From the NCBI GenBank assembly GCA_910585815.1, contig CAJUFJ010000033.1, forward strand, positions 1-37,508: 37,508 nt of DNA, read 5' to 3'. Shown piece after piece: positions 32,260 to 37,508 of this stretch. Under the pieces are notes generated by a model, which did no database searches, was not told the origin of the DNA, and saw nothing but the letters and a program-made list of their open reading frames with translations. Made by a program: the position numbers and the translations under genes. Numbering within the stretch: the stretch's first letter is position 1; each line of letters starts with the position of its first letter. This stretch comes from an uncultured Oscillospiraceae bacterium. GTDB taxonomy: Bacteria; Bacillota; Clostridia; Oscillospirales; Oscillospiraceae.

Positions 32260-34815
32260 TTAGATTCCGGCAATCTGAGCACAGAGCGCGTCATAGGCCT
32301 CCATCAGTGCGGCGTGATGGGCAAGGACAAAGTCCGCGTCCCCCCGTTTCCCAGCCAGCTCCTGCTCCTTGGCCTGGGCGGAAAGGGCCTCCGCGCCGAT
32401 GGTCAGAGCCGTGCTCTTGAGGGCGTGCACCTTAATCGCGTAGTCCGGCCAGTTGGCGGCCTCATACAGGGCGACAATCTCCGCCTTTTTGTCTCCGCTC
32501 TGGGCGTGGAACATCCGCAGCATCTCCCGGAAAAAGTCCTCGTCGCCGCCGCAGTAGTTCAGCCCCAGCTCCACATTGATGCCGGCCTGGGTCAGGCGGC
32601 CGCAGGGGAGGGCGGTTCCGTCCTCGGGGGCCTCCTCCGGCTGTACAGTAGCGGCCTCCTCCGGGGCCGGCGCTTCCGGCACGGGGGCGGGGGCTTCGGC
32701 GGGCTCCGGGGCGGCCTGGACGCTGTTCTCGGGGGCGGCCTCCTCCACGGGGCCCTCGGCATACTGGATAAAGCGATTGGGCAGCACCCTGCGCAGCACC
32801 CGCTCCAGAACCGTCCGCTCGATGGGCTTGGGGACAAATTCGGTAAATCCCTCGCTGCGGAACATCTCCCGGGCTCCGCTGACGGTATTGGCGGTGAGTG
32901 CAATCACGGGCAGGTCCTGATAGGCGCCGTCCTGCATTTCCCGGATTTTTTTCAAGGTCTGCACGCCGTCGAAGCCCGGCATCATGTGGTCCAGGAAGAT
33001 GATATCATAGGAGGTATCAGCGCACCGCGCCACCGCCTCCCGCCCGCTGAGGCAGGTGTCCACCACCAGGCCGTAGCTGCCCAGCACACCTTTGGCTACC
33101 ACCAGATTCATCTCCTCGTCGTCCACCGCCAGCGCCCGCACGCCGGGGCAGGTGAAGGGCCTCCGGCCGGCGGCCTGGGCCTCCGCAAAGCCCCGCGCCC
33201 CCAGGTCGCCGTTCAACAGATTGGCGACAGAGAGGGCGGAGAAGGGCTTGTGCATGATAAACAGCTTGCTTTGGCTGTCCAGGGTAAATTCCTTTTCCGC
33301 AATCACAACCACCCGGAGGCTGTCGGCCAGTTCCTCGTAATAGGCCCGGTCCTCCTCATACTCCGATTGGGCGATGAACACGTGGGTCAGCTGGTGGCTG
33401 CGCTGCAACTTCAAAAGCCCTTCAAAGTTGTGGGTCTGGTAGCCGTTGATGCCAAGCCCCTCCAGCAGGTTCCAGATCAGGCCGTCGTAATACCCCCGGA
33501 CCTCGTCGCAGCTGTACCGCTCCGGCCGGAAATAGCACCCGACGCACACCTGGTCCGCGTGGTTCAGGGTAATGCAGGGCCGGTGGTCCGTCACACCCTG
33601 GGGGATGACGATGTGGGCGTGGAGGCCCTGCTGCTCCTTGCTCTCAAAGTGGATAAACCCGCCCATGGCGTTGAGAAGGCCCAGGGCGATGGGCAGACCA
33701 AGACCAAGCCCCCCCACGAAGCGGCTGCTCCCGGAGTCGGCCTGGTAAAAGTCGTCATACATTTTAAGCATCTGGGAGTCGGTCATGCCGATGCCGGTGT
33801 CGCGGATGTCGATAATCAGATTGATGCCGTAGCTCTCCGGGCGGTAGCCAATGCGGACGTTTATGCCGCCCTCCTCCGTAAATTTAATGGAGTTTTCCAC
33901 CAGGATTTTGAGCACGTGGGAAATCTTCTCCGCGTCACCCACAATGACGGCGGGCAGCTTGGGGTCGATGTCAAATACGATCTCCAGGCGCTGCCGGTTG
34001 CTTTGCAGGGCAGCTGTGGTAATTACGTCGTTCAGCACCGAGGTGATCATGTAGTCTTCTTTCGCCGGGGTCAGGGTGCCCTCCATAATCTCCGTGTAGT
34101 CCATCATGTTGTTGATCTGGCTGGACAGGCGCTGGCCGGCCTGCTTGATGGATGTCATATCCGCCCGGATATCGGGGGAGAGCTTCCGCCCCAGCGCCAC
34201 CTCGCTGATGCCGATTACCATATTGATGGGCGTGCGGAGCTCGTGGGACACGTTGGATAGAAAGACGGCGTTCTGTTTTCCCGCCGTCTCCAGCTCGGCA
34301 AATACATGGCTGTACCATTTCTGCTGGGCGCTGCGCTGCCGGATCCAGTAGCCCGCCAGTGCCGCGGCCCCAAAGGTCACAACAGCCCCCAGCACCAGGC
34401 GGAAGGCGTCACGAAAGCTGATATTGTAGGAAATGGTGCGGAAGACCAGGGCGTGATACAGCAGCGCCAGTGTGTAGAGGGCCTCCACCACATACATGAC
34501 CCACTTTTTGTTCAGCATGAACAGGGCAAGAATGACGATGCAGGCCACGGCCGGTATGTCATAAAGGCTGGATTCATGTACGCTGAAGAAAAAGAACCCC
34601 ACCAGCATCAGGCCGGCGCAGAGATTTTCGTAAAACGCATTGGAACCGAGCTTGGCAAAGTGCAGAAGCCACACGCTGAAGCAGCTGAAGGCGATCAGAG
34701 GAATCATCCAAAGCTCCCAGGCCATAACCGCTGTAATCACCCCCAGCATCCCACCGAATACCGTGGTGATTACCGCAAGCAGCAGATGCCTGCCTGTCTG
34801 TTCTTCCGCCCTCAT
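32260..34815 (-). CDS. Membrane hybrid sensor kinase with receiver and HPt domains
   Basis: This 851-residue phosphorelay kinase has about six membrane helices (residues 10-155), HisKA with H191 (VSHELRTPIN), HATPase_c with N308 (LVENSIKF), DTGIGM at 339-344 and GGLGLGLP at 368-375. A degenerate receiver-like stretch follows (about 412-540) without the acceptor Asp. A true receiver (about 558-680) has D565/D566, D609 (IIFLDHMMP), T641 and K663. A Pro/Glu/Ala-rich linker (about 686-735) leads to a C-terminal HPt domain (740-851) with H797 (KVHALKSTA). The gene starts at ATG 34815, overlapping the preceding receiver gene (ATGA). Its HPt could pass phosphate to the single receiver encoded before it, or to the receiver of the DegV fusion encoded after it. 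Confidence 0.94.
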   Translation of the reverse strand: MRAEEQTGRHLLLAVITTVFGGMLGVITAVMAWELWMIPLIAFSCFSVWLLHFAKLGSNAFYENLCAGLMLVGFFFFSVHESSLYDIPAVACIVILALFMLNKKWVMYVVEALYTLALLYHALVFRTISYNISFRDAFRLVLGAVVTFGAAALAGYWIRQRSAQQKWYSHVFAELETAGKQNAVFLSNVSHELRTPINMVIGISEVALGRKLSPDIRADMTSIKQAGQRLSSQINNMMDYTEIMEGTLTPAKEDYMITSVLNDVITTAALQSNRQRLEIVFDIDPKLPAVIVGDAEKISHVLKILVENSIKFTEEGGINVRIGYRPESYGINLIIDIRDTGIGMTDSQMLKMYDDFYQADSGSSRFVGGLGLGLPIALGLLNAMGGFIHFESKEQQGLHAHIVIPQGVTDHRPCITLNHADQVCVGCYFRPERYSCDEVRGYYDGLIWNLLEGLGINGYQTHNFEGLLKLQRSHQLTHVFIAQSEYEEDRAYYEELADSLRVVVIAEKEFTLDSQSKLFIMHKPFSALSVANLLNGDLGARGFAEAQAAGRRPFTCPGVRALAVDDEEMNLVVAKGVLGSYGLVVDTCLSGREAVARCADTSYDIIFLDHMMPGFDGVQTLKKIREMQDGAYQDLPVIALTANTVSGAREMFRSEGFTEFVPKPIERTVLERVLRRVLPNRFIQYAEGPVEEAAPENSVQAAPEPAEAPAPVPEAPAPEEAATVQPEEAPEDGTALPCGRLTQAGINVELGLNYCGGDEDFFREMLRMFHAQSGDKKAEIVALYEAANWPDYAIKVHALKSTALTIGAEALSAQAKEQELAGKRGDADFVLAHHAALMEAYDALCAQIAGI

Positions 34816-35174
34816 TCCGTTTCAAGCTCCTGTGCGATTCGCTTCAGCAGCTCCTGCGGCGGACAGGGCTTTCTCAGATAATTCACCGCGCCCAGCAGGA
34901 GCGCGCCGACCACGTCCCCCACCTCGCCCGAGGCCGTTAGAAAAATGACGGGGATATCCGCGGCGAACTCCTTCATGTGCTCAAAGGTCTCGATGCCGTT
35001 CATCAGGGGCATGTCAATATCCAGAAGGACCAGATCCACCTTTTGATTTTTCAGAATGTGCAGGGCCTGTACCCCTGAATCGGCCAGAAGCACGTCATAT
35101 TCCTTTGCCAGAATCATCTTGGTTCTAGCCAGATTCATGTCGTCGTCGTCCACCACTAAAATGCGTTTCTGCAT
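34812..35174 (-). CDS. Stand-alone receiver-domain protein (CheY/Spo0F-like)
   Basis: This 120-residue single receiver has all phosphorylation residues: D9/D10 (VVDDDDMN), acceptor D52 (LVLLDIDMPLMNG), T80 (IFLTAS) and K102 (YLRKPCPP). No output domain follows. ATG 35174 follows GGGAGG. It is first in the operon with the two hybrid kinases and its stop overlaps the next start. It could act as an intermediate carrier, as Spo0F does in the sporulation relay, or act by protein contact, as CheY does. Which it is cannot be told from sequence. Confidence 0.95.
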   Translation of the reverse strand: MQKRILVVDDDDMNLARTKMILAKEYDVLLADSGVQALHILKNQKVDLVLLDIDMPLMNGIETFEHMKEFAADIPVIFLTASGEVGDVVGALLLGAVNYLRKPCPPQELLKRIAQELETE

Positions 35175-35227
35175 ATGCGTCTGCCTCCCACTTTAAAGTA
35201 TAGTCGGGTATTTGCACTCTGCACTTT

Positions 35228-35256
35228 ATTCTAAAGGAAGGCCATGAGAAAATCAA
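35228..35256 (-). promoter_or_regulatory. Promoter of the phosphorelay operon
   Basis: On the minus strand TTGATT (35256-35251) and TAGAAT (35233-35228) are 17 bases apart, about 55 bases before the receiver gene. This is a good SigA match. A short direct repeat, GTGCAGAGTGCA, lies just downstream of the -10. Confidence 0.65.
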
Positions 35257-35335
35257 GCGCAATTCAAAAATCTTTTCGCCGGCCGGGTGTTCGCTCCAGA
35301 CGGCCAAACAGCCTGGGGGACAAGGTGGCGTGAAA

Positions 35336-35372
35336 CAAAAAGGACCGGCGCAGTTTTTGCTGCGCCGGTCCT
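35336..35372 (-). terminator. Intrinsic terminator of the short-chain dehydrogenase gene
   Basis: A 13-bp perfect stem (AGGACCGGCGCAG / CTGCGCCGGTCCT) is followed on the minus strand by TTTTTG. It lies 15 bases past the dehydrogenase stop and isolates it from the phosphorelay promoter. Confidence 0.9.
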
Positions 35373-35386
35373 GGCTGTTTTCGGTA

Positions 35387-36190
35387 TTACCACGTGCGGG
35401 AGCCGATGGCCCGGAACTGAGCCACGGTGGGCACATGGGAATTGAGTCCGCCGTCTACCGTGATGACCTGGCCGCTGACATAGGCGCTCTCATCGGAGCC
35501 GAAGTAGACACAGGCGTGGCCGATATCCTCGGGGCAGCCATAGCGGTTGACCATGATATTGCTCAGGAAGATGTCCTTCAAGGCCTGGGGAATACGGGCC
35601 TCGTTGTCCGGGGTGACGATCAGGCCCGGGCGGACGCAGTTGCAGCGGATGTTGTCCTTGCCGTATTGCAGGGCCACAGATTTCGTCAGAACATCCACAC
35701 CCGCCTTGGCGCAGGCGTAGGCGGTGGAGCCCAGATCGCCGCCGCAGGCGGCCATGGAGCCGATATTGACGATGGAGCCGCCCTGGGGATTTTTGCGCAT
35801 GTGGGGCAGCACGCATTTTGTCACATAGAAGGGGCCGCGGATGTCGCTGATAAAGATATCGTCCCACATCTCCAGGGTAATTTCGTCCACCCGGCCGTCC
35901 TTCAGGCCCACGTTGGCCGCGTTGTTGACCAGAACGTCAATGCGCCCGTAGGTGCTGACGGTGTCCTCCACCAGCTTCTCAATGCTTTCGGGAACGGTAA
36001 TATCCATGGCGTGGAAGCTGGCCTTGCCGCCCTCTGCGGTAATGGCGTCCACAACGCCCTGGCCCCGTTCTGCCCGGCGGCCGCATACAATCACCTGAGC
36101 GCCCTCCGCGGCGTAGAGCCGGGCAATGCCCACCCCGATGCCGCCGGTGGAACCGGTGATAATGGCTACCTTGTCCTTTAATCTGTCCAT
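35387..36190 (-). CDS. Short-chain dehydrogenase/reductase
   Basis: This 267-residue classical SDR has cofactor motif TGSTGGIG near residue 13, the NNAAN element near 88, and catalytic Ser plus Y-x3-K in GSMAACGG...STAYACAKAG near 150-170. CGRR after beta-2 (basic residues) hints at NADP(H) preference. The end reads SGQVITVDGGLNSH, the usual SDR C-terminal element, followed by a 17-residue tail. ATG 36190 follows AAGAGG. The gene stands alone between its own promoter and terminator. Substrate could be a sugar alcohol, 3-oxoacyl chain or steroid; the family is too broad to choose. Confidence 0.93.
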   Translation of the reverse strand: MDRLKDKVAIITGSTGGIGVGIARLYAAEGAQVIVCGRRAERGQGVVDAITAEGGKASFHAMDITVPESIEKLVEDTVSTYGRIDVLVNNAANVGLKDGRVDEITLEMWDDIFISDIRGPFYVTKCVLPHMRKNPQGGSIVNIGSMAACGGDLGSTAYACAKAGVDVLTKSVALQYGKDNIRCNCVRPGLIVTPDNEARIPQALKDIFLSNIMVNRYGCPEDIGHACVYFGSDESAYVSGQVITVDGGLNSHVPTVAQFRAIGSRTW

Positions 36191-36238
36191 TGTAAAAAAC
36201 CTCTTTTCTGTGTTTTTGGGGGCGTTCAGCTGACTCTA

Positions 36239-36267
36239 ATCTTATCTGTCTCCCAGGCGTTTGTCAA
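36239..36267 (-). promoter_or_regulatory. Promoter of the short-chain dehydrogenase gene
   Basis: On the minus strand a perfect TTGACA (36267-36262) and TAAGAT (36244-36239) are exactly 17 bases apart, about 50 bases before the ATG. The 342-base gap between this gene and the divergent XRE gene is otherwise AT-rich and holds no supported gene, only the Spo0A-box-like sites described separately. Confidence 0.7.
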
Positions 36268-36313
36268 GAGAAAACGGAGAAAAAGAGACTGGTTGGTAAC
36301 AATATTTTTGACA

Positions 36314-36324
36314 TTTTCGACAAA
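36314..36324 (-). promoter_or_regulatory. Spo0A-box-like site
   Basis: The minus strand reads TTTGTCGAAAA, which contains the core of the Spo0A recognition sequence (TGTCGAA). A second, weaker match (AGTCGAA) is on the plus strand at 36427-36433. Both lie in the intergenic region upstream of the XRE/Spo0A-C pair and upstream of the divergent dehydrogenase promoter. Function is inferred only from the sequence match. Confidence 0.45.
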
Positions 36325-36532
36325 TGCCGTCGGCTCTGGAATACGGGCGCTTTGGCAAAAAACGGCGGACGTCATAAATGCCAAGAGGTGTTTGTGGAAA
36401 TTTTTTTGCTTGTGTGGCAAAATAAAGTCGAAAAAAGGGAGGGGATTGGAAAAATAAGGAAGAAACAGAACGATCATTCCTGTACGAATTTGGAAAAATC
36501 CTGTACCATAGAAAACAGCGGAGGGGAGGACG

Positions 36533-36742
36533 GTGCTAAGGGTAGTATTTGGGATGAACTTAAAATATCACAGGACACGCCTGGGCCTGACACAGGAAGA
36601 AGCAGCAGCCAGATGCAAATTAAGCAGCGAGTACTGGGGAAAGATGGAGCGCGGGACACAAGCCGCAACGCTGGATACAGTTGAAAAGATAAGTGTTGGA
36701 CTGAATGTACCTGCAAGGGAACTGTTCACCGAGGTCACGTAA
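36533..36742 (+). CDS. Small XRE-family helix-turn-helix protein
   Basis: This 69-residue Cro/C1-type DNA-binding protein is one HTH_3 domain: RTRLGLTQEEAAARCKLSSEYWGKMERG covers helices 2-4 (cut here: LGLTQEEAAARCKLS, SEYWGKMERGTQ), with LDTVEKISVGLNVPARELF as the closing helix. The start taken is GTG 36533 after GGAGGGGAGGA; ATG 36554 is possible but has no ribosome binding site. It is followed 25 bases later by the Spo0A-C-like gene, so the pair is probably one transcript. It likely regulates its own promoter or a nearby element. Confidence 0.85.
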   Translation: MLRVVFGMNLKYHRTRLGLTQEEAAARCKLSSEYWGKMERGTQAATLDTVEKISVGLNVPARELFTEVT

Positions 36743-36767
36743 TGGGTAAGTAAAGAGGAGAATAAAA

Positions 36768-37196
36768 ATGACTATAATATACGATTTGTTGTACCAGCTT
36801 GGGGTGACCGCAAATTACACCGGCTTCTTCCATACGGCCTACGCCATATCCCTGTGCGCGGAACAGCCGGACCGGCTTCTGCTGGTGACGAAGTGGCTCT
36901 ATCCAGAGGTGGCGAGGCAGTACGGCACAAACTGGAAGGCGGTGGAGCGGAATATCCGAACCGTGAGCTGCATCATCTGGCGGGAAAACCAGCCCCTGCT
37001 GGAGGAGCTGGCCCACAGGCACCTGGATCAGAGGCCCCGCAACGCAGAGATGCTGTCAATTCTGGTTTCGTCGCTGGATGCCGTCCCCCTGGCAATTCAA
37101 GGCTTGGGAGAGGCAGCCGAAGCCAAAAACAGTGATCCGCAGGCTGAAATCCAGCCTGGAGACAGCGATGAGACTTCTCAGGTTTTAGCAGTCTGA
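36768..37196 (+). CDS. Free-standing Spo0A C-terminal DNA-binding domain protein
   Basis: This 142-residue protein has residues 1-75 matching the effector domain of the sporulation master regulator Spo0A: IIYDLLYQLGVTANYTGFFHTAYAI aligns with the domain's first helices (shown in part: LLYQLGVTANYTGFFHTAY), and TKWLYPEVARQYGTNWKAVERNIRT matches the recognition-helix region (YPEVARQYGTNWKAVERNIR). There is no receiver domain, so it cannot be controlled by phosphorylation as Spo0A is. The last 50 residues are an acidic, low-complexity tail (EAAEAKNSDPQAEIQPGDSDE). ATG 36768 follows AGAGGAG. It may compete with Spo0A at its sites or act at its own; the neighbouring XRE gene suggests a small regulatory cassette. 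Confidence 0.88.
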   Translation: MTIIYDLLYQLGVTANYTGFFHTAYAISLCAEQPDRLLLVTKWLYPEVARQYGTNWKAVERNIRTVSCIIWRENQPLLEELAHRHLDQRPRNAEMLSILVSSLDAVPLAIQGLGEAAEAKNSDPQAEIQPGDSDETSQVLAV

Positions 37197-37272
37197 CTGA
37201 CAGTAAAAGATATGATCGTATAGACAGACTTGCTGCAAGCGGAAGTCTGCCTTGCTGGCGCCAGCTGTATTT

Positions 37273-37382
37273 CGTCTGCCCATATGTCTACCAAATGTCT
37301 ACCAAAAAAGCCGTCAACCTTCTGCACCACAGGAGGTTGACGGCTTTCCACATTTTGGGACGTCTACCAGATGTCTACCACT
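37273..37382. repeat. 11-bp-spaced tandem repeats on both sides of a hairpin
   Basis: The unit ATGTCTACCA(A/G/C) recurs with an 11-bp period: at 37284 and 37295 (with a decayed copy CGTCTGCCCAT at 37273), and again at 37361 (ACGTCTACCAG) and 37372 (ATGTCTACCAC). The two 19-bp blocks, at 37286-37304 and 37362-37380, differ at one base and flank the hairpin at 37307-37347. Helically phased direct repeats like these occur as integrase arm-type sites or as iterons. Nothing else in the 312 bases from 37197 to the edge is recognisable except the hairpin and the weak frame at 37314. Confidence 0.7.
37304..37347 (-). terminator. Bidirectional terminator-like hairpin
   Basis: A perfect 14-bp stem (AAAGCCGTCAACCT / AGGTTGACGGCTTT, 13-base loop) is followed on the minus strand by TTTTTT and preceded on the plus strand by A-run. 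It would end a gene entering from the right on the minus strand and also the XRE/Spo0A-C transcript (with a shorter TTT). Confidence 0.75.
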
Positions 37383-37508
37383 TTTACTTTTTGACATTAA
37401 AAGTGTCGGCTTTAACGTATTTTCTCCTTGGTTTCGCAACTTTTTAACCTCGCGTAAGGGGCGTGACACGGCGGTGGCAGGGGCGAAATGTTGAAAAACC
37501 TCGAAATT
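37314..37508 (-). other. Weak open frame entering from the right edge
   Basis: The minus strand is open from the window edge for 64 codons to TGA at 37316-37314. It includes SKSGRHLVDVPKCGKPS and ends inside the terminator hairpin. No domain is recognisable, and the repeats overlap it. It may be the 3' end of an integrase-like or other mobile-element gene beyond the window, or chance. Confidence 0.2.

Noticed and set aside
32314..34260. 648-codon plus-strand open frame opposite the second hybrid kinase
   Set aside because: Antisense shadow with the same biased composition and no ribosome binding site; the minus-strand frame has all kinase and HPt motifs.
36226..36477. 83-codon minus-strand frame upstream of the short-chain dehydrogenase
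   Set aside because: It covers the dehydrogenase promoter, has no ribosome binding site and no similarity I recognise.
37273..37382. Possible CRISPR array
   Set aside because: The repeats are only about 10 bases, spaced at 11 bp with no spacers, and no cas gene is present; phased protein-binding sites are a better reading.
37252..37494. 80-codon plus-strand frame at the right edge
   Set aside because: It runs through the tandem repeats and the terminator hairpin and has no ribosome binding site or domain.

Overview
The window looks like chromosome from a GC-rich, endospore-lineage gut Firmicute of the Oscillospiraceae type (Flavonifractor, Lawsonibacter or Oscillibacter relatives). The reasons are strong AGGAGG-type ribosome binding sites on nearly every gene, SigA-like promoters, lipobox signal peptides, an outer-membrane-free transporter set, DegV and Spo0A-C domains, and an oxygen-independent sulfatase-maturating enzyme. 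The genus is inference. I saw no rRNA, tRNA, CRISPR array or intact insertion sequence.

Layout. (1) 74-6014, minus strand: a sensor kinase and OmpR-type regulator pair, then a terminator and a MITE-like palindromic repeat, then a MacA/MacB-like export cassette (adaptor, ATPase, permease). (2) 6131-13672, minus strand: a seven-gene unit read in the order tctC, tctB, tctA, sulfatase, AraR-type GntR regulator, sulfatase-maturating radical SAM enzyme, TauE/SafE exporter. The sulfatase has a Cys-type active site and no signal peptide, so the unit reads as import of a sulfated organic anion, desulfation in the cytoplasm and export of a sulfur oxyanion. (3) 13942-22313, minus strand: sugar-isomerase-like protein, allantoinase-like amidohydrolase, Atz/Trz-type amidohydrolase and a five-gene Liv/HAAT ABC importer, started by a good promoter at 22386-22413 and closed by a terminator at about 13900. 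It looks like uptake and ring opening of a small cyclic amide, ureide or N-heterocycle. (4) 22797-23510, an FCD-type GntR regulator, divergent from (5) 23656-29230, plus strand: 2-hydroxyacid dehydrogenase, FGGY kinase, a 19-codon small ORF, a cytoplasmic FG-GAP-like protein, a UlaE-type epimerase and a cytoplasmic NHL propeller; a sugar or sugar-acid pathway with no transporter of its own.

(6) 29513-35174, minus strand: a three-gene phosphorelay. A single receiver domain is followed by a membrane hybrid kinase with receiver and HPt domains, and then by a membrane hybrid kinase whose receiver is fused to a complete DegV fatty-acid-binding domain. No DNA-binding output is encoded in the unit. 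The kinase-receiver-DegV fusion is the most unusual thing I see here. (7) 35387-36190, a lone short-chain dehydrogenase. (8) 36533-37196, plus strand: a small XRE repressor-like protein and a free-standing Spo0A C-terminal DNA-binding domain without a receiver, with Spo0A-box-like sites upstream. The right edge holds 11-bp-spaced repeats around a terminator, of the kind found beside integrase genes, but no integrase is visible.
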